From Apostichopus japonicus (taxonomy: Eukaryota; Echinodermata; Holothuroidea; Aspidochirotida; Stichopodidae), in contig NC_092576.1 in the NCBI RefSeq assembly GCF_037975245.1, forward strand, positions 27,727,611-27,791,610: a stretch of DNA of 64,000 bases. Direction: 5' to 3'. The notes under the pieces were generated by a model. The model was not told where the DNA came from. It did not search any database and worked only from the letters and a program-made list of their open reading frames with translations. Position numbers and translations under genes: made by a program. This document shows, one piece after another, positions 24,601 through 35,900 of this stretch; the stretch's first letter is position 1, and the number at the start of each line of letters is the position of its first letter.

Positions 24601-26429
24601 TGGGAGGTATAACATTTGCACCGCTTTATGGCTGCAATGATATGGGATGTCCCCTGGGGAACATGTAGCTGTATCTCAGCATAGTGACCATAGATAGTGT
24701 TCCGTAAATACTGTGCTAATGTTGCAATATAAATGGCTAATTTACATTACATTTACAGAGTGCGGCTAGCACAAATGTTACATACTTAACCAAATGTCTT
24801 TAGGCCTTTGTTACTTTGCCAAATCTGTATGTCAAAAGTGAAAAAGGAAGGATATTTTTTGGTGTAATGCAAAGAGATAGTTCACTTGAGTATTCATCAT
24901 TAATTTATAGAAAAACTGTGGTGAGTCATAAACCAAACTTATGACAAATAATTTCTCAGCAGAAATTGTAACATATACGTACACATAATACTGCACACCG
25001 GTTATATTAAATAATGTACACCGGTCATACTACTAGCATGCTATATATATTGCATGCCTAAGCCCCACATAAGTGTAGTGTATAAGATCATTGTTTGTGT
25101 ACTTGCGCACACCTTGGGGATCAAGCAAAGTTCAGATTATCAGCAAATGATGTTCGATATATCGGGCAAGTCTTTAACATGGACTTCAGTGTACTTGGCA
25201 AAAATTACAATCATTACATTAAATGAGGTTAGTGTGATTGAATGTGGGGACCTCATTTAAAATGTACCCCAAAAATTGACCTAAAAGGTAAGTTTCTACC
25301 ATTCAAGACATAGCTTATAGTTTGTGAAAAAGTACTTCTAGAAATATTTTAACTACTTTGTTTTCTGTTCCACCCTAATGTTGCTTCAAGGATAATAACA
25401 TATTCAACTTACATGTTCTGCATTAATATTGTACCATCACATCCATGGTCAGAAACTCATAATAATATCACTCCCAACTTCCTAATTCGAGATGATGATT
25501 ATAAGGATATTTTCGGGCCCTTTTTAACAGCTAAGGTCATAAAGAGCTACTCAAGGCCTTTTTATACCATTTGATTTGACATGGGGTATTATTTTTAAAA
25601 ATAAATTTATAAATATGATTTATTATTTTGTGTATATTAAATATATGTTATGTATATTTATATTTAAATATTAATTAAGATAATTTATTTAGCTAAACTT
25701 CTATTTTTGTATTTGAGCTGTGTACTTGCATTTTTTCCCTTTTTCTGTCTTTCCACATCTCTTCCATGCTGCTATTTTGATGAAACTGATGGAGCCCATA
25801 ATGATGCATGGTCAGTGGACAATGAGGGTCTTTAAGAAATTGTATAGGTATAGGTCATCAGGGGTTCTAATTGTTTGAAAACTGTTGAACACTTCCAACT
25901 TAATGGCTTAGGAGCATTTCAAAGTAATACCATAAGTATTCTCAAGATGTTTTGTCAGAAAAGATTTTGACAATTTTGTAAAAATAAGTTTTCCCAATTG
26001 TCCCATAAACATTTATTTTAGTTTTAACTGTTCTTTAACCTTTAGTGTTTGTTATTGTTCTTTATGAAATGACTTTTAAATGAAATGCTTATTTGTTACA
26101 TTTTGCATTAATACTGAATGTTAATAAAAATTACCATGAAACTTACAATGTGTGTCACTATCTCATTTCTTAACTAAAAAGTACTTAATCTTAAACTAGT
26201 CTTGTGACTTAAATAAGTAGTCACAGTTGCAATGAATAATATTTTTGGTCACTGGACTAAGCTTTGGTCGATAGAGGCATCGTAGAAGGACTAATTTTAA
26301 TTAGTCAGAAAACTCGATATAATTAGTCACAAAACTAAGGTTATATAGTCAAATGACTAGAAGAAACTGGTCGATAGAGACATCGTTGTGACTAATTTTT
26401 TTTAGTCATATTGACTAACTATTGTTTAC
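21612..26429. mobile_element. Possible 4.8-kb TIR element between the duplicated segments
   Basis: GTAAACATTAGTTAGTCA at the left recurs inverted at 26412-26429 with one mismatch. Both subterminal zones are crowded with TAGTCA/TGACTA motifs. The interior has no transposase ORF above the noise and includes a tRNA-derived SINE. No clear target duplication was found. It may be a decayed autonomous element or two separate related repeats. Confidence 0.45.
24455..24740 (+). mobile_element. tRNA-derived SINE, family 1
   Basis: The tRNA-like head (tggcggaatggttagggcac, then gggttcatgtacc as a B-box) is followed by a body with attgcctctgtttacccagg and gggatgtcccctgggg. The same head and body occur at 42775-43160. 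Confidence 0.7.
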
Positions 26430-26726
26430 AGTGTTTGGTTGTAGTACACAATGACATATCTTAGTGTATTCATGGTATAAAAATAATGACCGCGTTTTGA
26501 ATCTTTAAACTGAGGCATAGAGGGAGGTGGGGAGAGAGAGGTGGAGAGAGGGTGGAGGTGGAGAGAGAAAGACGAGGAGGCCAAGAAACAAATACTACTA
26601 ATTAAACAGTGTTAGAAATGTAATTTTTCAAACAAAGAAACAAAGAAACATGAACAAACACAATATAAATGTTTTCCTTTATGTATCTACGTATTCAAGA
26701 AGATAGGCTAAGTGTTTTAATACTTT

Positions 26727-28118
26727 CTATTCAATTCTGACCGAAAAGAATAGGAACATAACAAAACATACAGCAAAATATAAATGGCCTGATGAACCGT
26801 TATTATAGTGTGCGTCGTTTGCCAAGCTCTCTGCGCAGGGAATAAACGGTAAAGCTTTCACATCTATACCACGATATTCAATCGGATTATCGCAAAACAT
26901 TTCATATCGAAAATATCGATTTTTCAAGATCCAGGTCTTAAGGAATATAATGTTGCAATCGCAAAACCAAGGATTATCACGCAAATCGATGCCGAAGTCC
27001 CCGACAGGGTCAAATATCCCCTCGGGTAATCTGGTCAAATTGTTTCCTTGCAGATCAAGCAGGTCAAGACTATTTAGTCCTTGGAGGGACGAAATGTCTA
27101 GCGAAACTATCCAATTATGTGATAAAGAAACGGTAGCTAAGCGATCGTTACTTACGAAAGCATTTTTCGGCACATACGTGATTTTGTTCGCGCGTAACGA
27201 TAACAAACGCAGGTCAGGCAAATGCAGTAGTAGTTGCGTAGGAATTTCACTTAATGAATTATTGCGCAAAATCAAAAGCTCTAAATGATGTGGTTCACTT
27301 CCAAACAGCAAATCATCTACTTCAAGTATGGTGTTATCACGAGCAGAGAAAGAGTTAAGGTTTCTAAAAGCACAGAATGCATTTTTGTCTAAACGATTAA
27401 GCCTGTTGAAGTTGAAGGAGATGACTCTCAGCGAACTTGAAGAAAAGCATGATTCACTAACCGTTAATATTATGTTGGACATAACATTCTCGTGGAGATG
27501 TAGACTCGTTAAGTTGGTAAGTGAACCATGTATAAGTTCATCCAAAGGAAAATCGCTTAAGATATTACCAAACAGTTGTAACTCTCTTAACTGTTCTAAC
27601 CCTCTGAATGAGTCAGGTGTGGTTGTATGTATCTTGTTGTACGCCAAGGACAGAGAGAGAAGTTTCATGTTCATGTGGAAAGCGAACGGTGGCACAGACA
27701 CGATTTGATTCCAACCTAAGTAAACACTATCCAGATCTTCTAGAACTTGCAGCAATTCCATCGGAATCCTTGTCAAATTGTTGTGCGTTAGACTCAGATA
27801 GGAGATGTGTGAATTGTTTCCAACGAGCGATTCATTCACAGCCCAAATTTGATTGTGGGGAAGGTTCAACGAGAGAAGCCTGGGCATATATGGAAGGACA
27901 ATCTGTCCTGACTGAAGACTTGGAATGTCCGTATTAGACACTAAAAGCAAGCTTGGCCAAGAATAGGATTGGCTTATCGGAAAGATAGTAGTGATGTTGT
28001 CTCTGTCTCCGTCACAGAAGATACTACCGTAAGTGCACCGACAGTTTTGCGGACAAGGTTCCCCCTGGACACTGGACGCGAGGATCAGTAAAGATATCTG
28101 TATGTTTAACGTCTCCAT
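26727..28118 (-). CDS. LRRNT/LRR/LRRCT surface protein, copy B
   Basis: Single-exon gene of 463 residues from METLNIQ at 28118; the frame is open up to a Met at 28181, but that leader lacks a signal-peptide character. Domain order is as in copy A: signal peptide, LRRNT (CPQNCRC), about 11-12 LRRs, LRRCT (NPWFCDCNIIFLKTW), short stalk and hydrophobic C-terminus. It differs from copy A at roughly 25 residues and lacks 18 residues of the stalk just after the last LRRCT cysteine. It lies antisense inside the possible long intron between CTBS exon 1A and exon 2. The absence of stops or frameshifts says it is functional or very recent. Confidence 0.88.
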   Translation of the reverse strand: METLNIQISLLILASSVQGEPCPQNCRCTYGSIFCDGDRDNITTIFPISQSYSWPSLLLVSNTDIPSLQSGQIVLPYMPRLLSLNLPHNQIWAVNESLVGNNSHISYLSLTHNNLTRIPMELLQVLEDLDSVYLGWNQIVSVPPFAFHMNMKLLSLSLAYNKIHTTTPDSFRGLEQLRELQLFGNILSDFPLDELIHGSLTNLTSLHLHENVMSNIILTVSESCFSSSSLRVISFNFNRLNRLDKNAFCAFRNLNSFSARDNTILEVDDLLFGSEPHHLELLILRNNSLSEIPTQLLLHLPDLRLLSLRANKITYVPKNAFVSNDRLATVSLSHNWIVSLDISSLQGLNSLDLLDLQGNNLTRLPEGIFDPVGDFGIDLRDNPWFCDCNIIFLKTWILKNRYFRYEMFCDNPIEYRGIDVKALPFIPCAESLANDAHYNNGSSGHLYFAVCFVMFLFFSVRIE

Positions 28119-28678
28119 GTTGTCGTTTCGCCGTGCTAGGTTGAAAAATTGATAAATTTCCAAAGGATACGAGACTATCATTTGGGCATTTTTGTTTATA
28201 CCATATACGTAAAAATCATAATAAATTCAAACGCACACAACCGTCGTGTTCATATTTCTTTTCCTACAACAATATCTGACACAAATGTCACTTATTGATG
28301 CCAAGCAAATTCAGAACGTCTACGAAAAAGTAAGAGAGAGAGCCACTGAACTGTAAATACTGTCTCTGAAATGATCTGCATGCTGCGAGTTTCATGAAAT
28401 TAATTCTTTTACATTCTCATGACTGGCCCCTAGACAGTCCTCTCTCTCTATGTTATTGCTATTGAAAGGCGAACATTGGCTATGATCACTGAAGCTAGAT
28501 TTGCTTTTAATAATTGTGAAATAGTAATCGACTTGCCAGCAAACATGATTACACCCAAAAAATAGAAAATGGGCATCAATAACTTACCTGAACGTTCTTT
28601 AGCTGGAAACGGCTGACTTGATAAAGACGGTACGAGTGTCAATAACTTGAATGAAGCAATGTATATTGAGACGGGTTT

Positions 28679-28706
28679 ATATATATATATATATATAAAT
28701 ATATAA

Positions 28707-28740
<34 letters not shown>

Positions 28741-28741
28741 T
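28679..28741. repeat. TA microsatellite, segment B
   Basis: Interrupted TA/TAAA run, the counterpart of 13461-13529 in segment A. The two differ in length and pattern, as expected of a fast-evolving repeat. Confidence 0.9.
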
Positions 28742-29197
28742 CTTATACATACATATACATACATTTCAATGAATGTCCTCAAGCATTTAAGTCGGTATAA
28801 ATCGTTAGTGAGTGTCATAAAAAAAAATTAAATACAGGAAGCTTTTACGAAAAAAAATAAGTTGCAATTTAAGAATCCAAATTTGTATTGAGAGTGGTAA
28901 TTTATTCGTTGGTGAATATTAATTATTGTCCACAAACTTTTACGACAGTATAAATTCACGCAGGATGAATTTATAATGTGTTCATATAACTTTTACGACG
29001 GTATGACTTAATACTGGAAGTCAGCAACAAAACATAAAAACCAAAAACATTATCTATTAGTTTGTTAATGTTAATGAGTGTCACCACACTTTCACGACTG
29101 TATAAATTAACGCAGTAAGCTTTTATAAATTACAATTTTTTTACCTTCTAATAGCGATTTATATTTGACATTTTATTTTGTTAGGGTTTGGGTATTT

Positions 29198-29373
29198 CAA
29201 GGCATTGAAGACTTGCCCACACCGCGTGCCGCGCTATGAAATAGTTAACTTTCCGTTGCTTGCAAGTGAAGTTTTCTTCTTGTCGCTACAAAATGCAGAC
29301 AGCAATGAAACGTGATACCGTGTTATCTTTAGCTGGACCTGCGATGTCCATCGCTGCTATGTACACTGTGTCA
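29198..29373 (+). mobile_element. MITE family copy 4 (truncated)
   Basis: Matches the first half of copy 1 up to ctatgtacactgtg, then jumps to sequence found at 17278 in segment A. The break marks a deletion in segment B. Confidence 0.75.
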
Positions 29374-30443
29374 TGTAATCATGTATTTATTTGTCTTTAC
29401 GGTCGGTATGGATGAATATATGAGACCAATGCTGTATTCTATTGAAAGGTGTGATTATTGCATATTGTTTGTAACTAATGTCCATCTTCGTGGCGTACCA
29501 GAAAAACGCATGTTTGCGTCGTAGGGATGGCGCTATTGCTTTTTCCCCTCTAGTAGCATAGTGTATATGTAACTGCTTTGCGCCATAATGGCACAAGATC
29601 CACCGTCAATTGAGAATTTCCCCTGAAATCACGCTAGAAACATGGTAGAAGGCACAGGAATGGTATGGGAACGATAAGGTGACATCGAATTGTTAAACAG
29701 TTCACTTCTTTAAAGTACAACTGTTCTGCAAAGCAAAGCATTTTAGAACAAAAAGGCACTGGTTCCTTCTTGACCATTGGCTTTACGAGAATTAATTGCT
29801 TTCAATAACTTAATATCAAAATCTTGGGATTAATTACAGAATATCAAATTCTAATCCCGCTGATACTTTGGAAGATATATCATACGACTTAACATTTTCC
29901 ACATAACGTGTGGAGTTGAACACATTTTCGTCATTGTAGGCTACTGTGAAGGGATTGAGGTAAAAAAAAAACAATGTTAAATTTATTAGAGTGTCTGATA
30001 TTTCTTTCTCATTCATAATTAACACATGTTGGGGGTCTGTTTATTCTTTATAGTTTCGTATTATTTGACTGTACGTTTGTGAGGATTTCCCAAATTGCTT
30101 TGTGTTTCCGTTGCACACTCTTGTTTGGCTTTCCATGCAGAATAAGTGCGGTGACCTTGTTCCTGCAAAGTCGATACATATGTGGATCGTTTCTCTTCGT
30201 TTTATCTCGCATTTATGTTTTGTATTGCTTTGTGAATATCACTGTTCAAACCAGTTCGGCTAAAAGTCCCTTTTGACTCTTTTCTTTCTTATTGGAGCAT
30301 GTTTTTCCAGAGCCTATTGAAACATTGAATTCCGTATGTCCAGGGCCTTGTTAGGGTTGTTTTCTTCTCGCACATGATCCAATTGACTATTCCTTAGATT
30401 CGTAGTAAACTCAGTATTTTCTATTCCCCTTACATCCCTGTAC

Positions 30444-30803
30444 TTAAAGGGAGTGAAAACTCGCCCACAAAGAAACGTCTGATGACGGTAATCTGACCTA
30501 GTTTTGAATGAGATGTAACAGAAGTGTCAGACACCACCATCGATCCCAGAAAATACACACACAGCTTGCTACCGTCGGTAATTAGACACTAGTGTACAGT
30601 CAATTCATGCAGCTGCGGTCAAAACCCACAGCACAGTATACAAAGCACTCGCTGGACATCTCAGGTCCAGACAAAGATAACAAGGTATCACGTTTCATTG
30701 CTGTCTGCATTTTGTAGCGACAAGAAGAAAACTTCACTTGCAAGCAACGGAAAGTTAACTTTCTTTCAGAGGGCGACACGCGGTTTGGGGCGAGTCTTGA
30801 ATG
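30444..30803 (-). mobile_element. MITE family copy 5
   Basis: Reverse-orientation copy, near identical to copy 3. It starts cttaaagggagtgaaaactc and ends at ggggcgagtcttgaatg. Confidence 0.75.
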
Positions 30804-31052
30804 TAATTTTTATTCATGCCTGTTTATCATTGTGTAAAATAGCACCGAGTTTTCCCAAACGTAGGCCTAGGCTATTCATGTTATTATCTGTCCTTATGTT
30901 TTATCTTTAATGCTAAAAAAAATGTGAGCTTGTTCGTGGCGTTCGGAGCGTTATAGCTAGGCCTAAGTTAATTGTTGCATGTATAGGAACAGCTGCCGGC
31001 TAAATTTTTTTATGTAGGCCTATACTCAGGCCGGTTTTCTTTATAGTATGGC

Positions 31053-31942
31053 TGTTATGGGCATGCTTTACCTCTTACACGTTCACCATTACATTTAAAC
31101 ATTACATTTACTGATGACGTCATCTCTACGTCATCGCCCTCGTAGCAGTCCACGCTAGTACCGCGTTCTGATACCAATCAGAGGTCTATACACCGTTGTT
31201 GGGGAATCATCGCCTCTCACCCCGTTCTTACAGCACGGTTCCCATTGTTTTGCCGTATTACTGCGTTTCCAGTTTATTCCTATCCTTACTATTCTGAAAG
31301 AAGGATATTCAAGTCTTTAGTGACTTTCTTTATATTATTATCTTCACTTCTTCTACGGAATGGACTTTCCTTTTCAATACCATATCCAGTGAAGTGAAGC
31401 GGAACCTGTATAACTACTACACCTGCTCTTAGATGAACTTTAATCATTTATTAATTCCGCGCCGCGCCTTTCGACGAAGTACGGTACTACTACTCTTCAT
31501 CGCTGATCATCGCAAAGGCCCAGCTCTACGGCACCATCGAGTTCATCGACTTCAGACCAGTCGTAATAGATAAGTTGTTTCTTTATATCTGGCGCCTTAA
31601 GTTAACCGTATCATTGTTATTCACTCATTTGTAACATTCACCTTTATTATCCACATCATTTGTAGAATATAGACATATTACTATTCAATATACCATTCGA
31701 AACCTCGTCCATCTTTTCTTTTATGCGTTAAACACCCTTGGAAACTCTTTCTGCCGGATACGAATTCTTTACATGTCGTTTCCGTAACAATGGCGCCGTG
31801 ACTCATTTCGTCACTTTACGCTGTATGTGTCTTTACGTAAACCACCCAGCGGCACTCGGGACTCTTACATAAACTACAATCATAACAAGGCTTGCATCTC
31901 CACATCACCGCGCAGAACAGACGTCCAGTATACATAACTACA
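31053..31942. mobile_element. Solo-LTR-like insertion in copy B only
   Basis: The sequence begins TGTTATGGGC and ends CATAACTACA, giving TG...CA ends with short inverted termini. It interrupts sequence continuous in copy A (around 19675). There is no long ORF. A clean target duplication was not found (at best TGGC on both sides), so the class is tentative. Confidence 0.5.
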
Positions 31943-32793
31943 AACTGGCGACCCACCCACGGGCTCACTGGTGGTAGGTTTTCTTACACACACACCACTG
32001 ACGGCCAGAAAATAAGTCTCGACAATCGGTGCCAAAATCGGCCTCGATTTGAAGCCGCAAGTCACACATTTTCACCGCCGCAAGAACTTTAAGCTGCATG
32101 TATAGGTGATTATTGCATTTGATATGTTATCTTCCTTGAAAACAATCAAGACTTGTGTTACCATCTGACACGGATTCATGGTTCCTTTTCAACACGCACA
32201 CACGCACGGAAACTGAAAGTAGTAGTCATTGACATTTATCCTGGCGTGAAGACCTTATTATATGTAGATCCAATTGATAAGGCCTAAATATGCCTGAGAA
32301 TGTACACTTTGGCGTCTAAAAGTTAATATATTTTTCTGGGGGAAGGACCTTAGCACCCCCCCCCCCTTACCTCCTCCAGCGTGAGAGTTGGTTTGAACGA
32401 CCTCAGGGAGTCAGGGTCAATCCACACCAATTTTGCAAATCCTGTATCCACCCCTAATGAAAAAGTTATTCCTGAGCTGATGTTAGTATGTTAGTAAACC
32501 CACCCCTTCCCACTCGCCTTCATCCGTTCTCGCTTCGAGTCGCACTGAGTTGGAGTCAATATGGTAACGCATACCACGTGACCTGGTTTTCAGCTCGTCA
32601 TGCCGCAACTGATGGAAATGCGTGCTAGCTTCGCATATGTTTTGTTGTTGTCCTCTGCAAACGTGGTTGGTTGAGCTACCGAGGTACGGTGTAAACACGC
32701 AGGGAGTCCCATGAAGAAGTTCATTGCAGAAGTGATCTCAGAAGTTGACTAAGCCTACTCAACTTGGAAGGAAGAGAACGACCATAATTCAGT

Positions 32794-32940
32794 ATGAAGT
32801 CCTCGTTTCGATGTTTAGTTCTTTGTGGTGTCTTTGCGACCGTCTGTTTAGTATCAGCTGTAAAGATTGTTGATAAAGTTGACTGTCCTTGTAGTAAACA
32901 AAGCCTGTGTCAGCCAGTAAACATTACATACGAGAAAGAG
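32794..32940 (+). CDS. CTBS: CTBS exon 1B (signal peptide and N-terminus)
   Basis: Encodes 49 residues from MKSSFRCLVL to ITYEKE. The donor gtttgt follows in phase 0. The ATG is the first in frame and opens a good signal peptide with a hydrophobic core (CLVLCGVFATVCLVSA). It lies at the right end of duplicated segment B, and its twin at 20525-20671 differs by one residue (Thr45 here, Ala there). The promoter was not identified. Confidence 0.9.
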
Positions 32941-35900
32941 GTTTGTAAACGCTAATCTGAGTCTGTTGTAGGCCTAGGCTCAAGCATAACGTTAGGTCCG
33001 CTTTGGTAATTTTGTAAAGGGACGCATTCAGTTAACTCAGGGCAAGGGGTAAGCATAGTCGCTGTTCATTCATGTAAATCACAGATTCAAAACGAAGGTT
33101 TCTTTCTTTTAAACCGTTGTAATAGAACCATTTTCAGGTCGTTTACCAGAATGGATAATCACATTCACTCAGTTGTCAAATGCATAGGCTTGTATTGTAA
33201 CAGGAGGACTAAATTCCTAAGTTACAAAAAGCCCCTAGCATATCACCAAATTTGAGAACTTTAGCTTTCCCACACAAAATGCAGCCCATGTCAATGATGT
33301 TTACAGGATGTGAAAGTTTCCAAAAGAAGTATATTTCAGGAAATGTACAAAGCATTGAGACTGCAGGTTTGATACTGAAATCAAAACTGAAATCGATATA
33401 GGCCAGCCTATACTACTAGTAGTAATAAAGGAAAGCTTGGCAACATATTTATCAAACATGGAATTGGAATGGTACATTGCCTAGTCATCAATGTCAAATA
33501 AAGGCTAGGCCTAGGAATAGGCCTGTCAGTGTTGGGCCTATCTGGTCTTGGCTAGGTTATGGGATAACAAAAGTGTCACAGTATCATGTATACGAGGAAG
33601 TGTGAGTTAAGTCTTTGCTTATTGTCTGTATGATTTAATGTCCCTCACAAAACTACAATAGCAGGAAAATTAAAACAACACACAGAACATTGCCTAGACT
33701 ATAGACTGTTAATAAATACTGTAACTTAGTAGGTCTAAGTATAGATGGACCTGTTAGTGTTGGAGGCCAACCTGGTCTTGTCTAACTAGTTACATGATAA
33801 CAAAATTGTCAACATACGAGGAAATGGGGTTTAAGGCACTGGCTATTTTGTGTAGGTTGTAATGTCCCTCGCAAAACTACAACAGCATATAAACTAGAAT
33901 AGCACATAAAGTTTGTTAGTGTATCCTGTAATATGTATGAAGAAGGTAGTTTGTCAACTGTGTAGTGTTAAAGGGGAAGACTCGCCCCAAACCGTGTGCC
34001 GCTCTCTGAAAAAGTTAACTAAGTTCCGTTTCCTGCAAGTGAAGTTTTTTTCTTATCGCTACAAAATGCAGTAATGAAAGGTGTAGTTTGTTATGTTGTA
34101 TCTGGACCTGAGATCAGGGAGTTCCATAACAACTTCCTGCTGAGATGTCCATCGCTGCTATGTACACTGTGTTGTGGGTATTGACCGTAGCTGCATGTAT
34201 TGACTGTAGTGTCTAATTAGCGACAGAAGCAAGCTGTGTATGTATTTTCTGGGATCGATGGTGGTGTCTAACACTTCTGTTACACCTCATTCAAAACTAG
34301 GTCAGATAACCGGCATCAGACGTTTCTTTGTAAGTTTGTGCGCGGGTCTTCACTCCCTTAAACAGTAAGATTATGTAAGTTTATTAAGGCAATGCTCTTC
34401 AAACTAGTACTTAGGTATTATGTCCACATGCTTTTCTTCAACTATACAAACGTAAGCTAATAGTAGACACCACACCCAACCATGGACCAGCTTCACCAAA
34501 TCAGAACCAGAGAGTAGAACAATTACACAGAGTAGTCAGGCCCAAGCACAGGAAAGCGATGAATGAGAGTAATTTATTCAAACACAGTCACATATAGCAA
34601 AACACTAAATTACATGATTGAAATTATTAACCGCAAAAAAAGATAAACAAAGAAGTCTTCCATTAAGGGTAGACCCGTTGATGATTGAATAAGAACTACT
34701 TCACTTGTACAGTGTAATACAATGGAAACAAAGCTAGGTGAACATTTAATGGAATATCAAGCATAAATATATTAAAAATTGACATGTGAGTTCGTTACAT
34801 TTATGGAAATGTCACCGGAGATATGTCCACTACAACTTAGCTATATGCTTACAGTGTCTGTTGGTTTCCAATCAGGAAATGGAAGCAAGGGTCGTTGGTT
34901 TTGTTCCAAACCGCACACACACACACACACACACCAGTATGGTTCAGAACAAAAAAATAGTGAGAAGATGTGATCTAGCCAACAGGGAATACTTTACCCA
35001 CTATGGCATGGCAAAATACTTTGCACCATGGGTAAAATTGCTCTACTAGTGGGAAGATGTGATCTAGTAGTTTTGAACACATTAACCATACTACTTTTAT
35101 AAGATACAAAAACTTCGGAACCTTCTCGAAAACTGTACCCAAACTAAAATTTGAATAACTACAATTGATAATTTTCTTTAAATTTGACTTTTTTTTGCAG
35201 ATCTTTGTATTTTCTGTCGGAGGTAAAGACTGGGCCAAATATGACTGGAGCCTTATCACCACGGTGGCCATGTTTGGGGATTACGACCCGGGTCTCATGT
35301 GCCAAGCCCACTCGGCAGGTGCTAGAGTTGTCTTGAAAGGTGATTAAAATGACATCAATTTTAAAATCAGTTAATGAAGGATGCAAAAGAAATAATTACT
35401 GGAAAAAAATGTACAATTATGGTTTCCGATTAGAAAACCGCTTGTCTTCATAATGATTTTTATTGCCGTAGCGGTCTCTGTGTGAAATATAAGTTACCAG
35501 CATCTCTTTAGCCCTAGAAACGACTTTACACGATGTTTGCAACGATTTTTTTTTTACCATGGTCCACTTTCAGGGTTTGTCAAGAGAAAGCAGGTGTTCC
35601 TTGAATAGATGCTGTGAAGTCGTAAGGTTTTTCTCTTTTTGGTAGGCCCTCTATCATCCGCGGGCTTATATCGCTAAAACATTTCACCGTCATTTAGTTT
35701 ATATATATATATATATTACTGTTTACACGGGTCCAAAAATCGGGAACCGGGTACCCGAGAGCCGTTACCCGTCGGGTATCCCGGTACCCGGGAAAAATTG
35801 TTTACTCTCGTGTTTCACGATTTTCAAGAAATTACATATTGGATGCTATTATAAATGAAGTATATTCTCTACTGACAATGTTTTCATGTTCAAAAACGTA

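Larger units (their letters stand above)
26633..32946. repeat. Segmental duplication, copy B
   Basis: Direct duplicate of 11375-20677, with LRR-B, MITE copies and CTBS exon 1B. It is shorter because two stretches of A are missing. It also has a roughly 890-bp LTR-like insertion (31053-31942) absent from A. One deletion edge falls inside a MITE, at about 29370. Confidence 0.85.
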
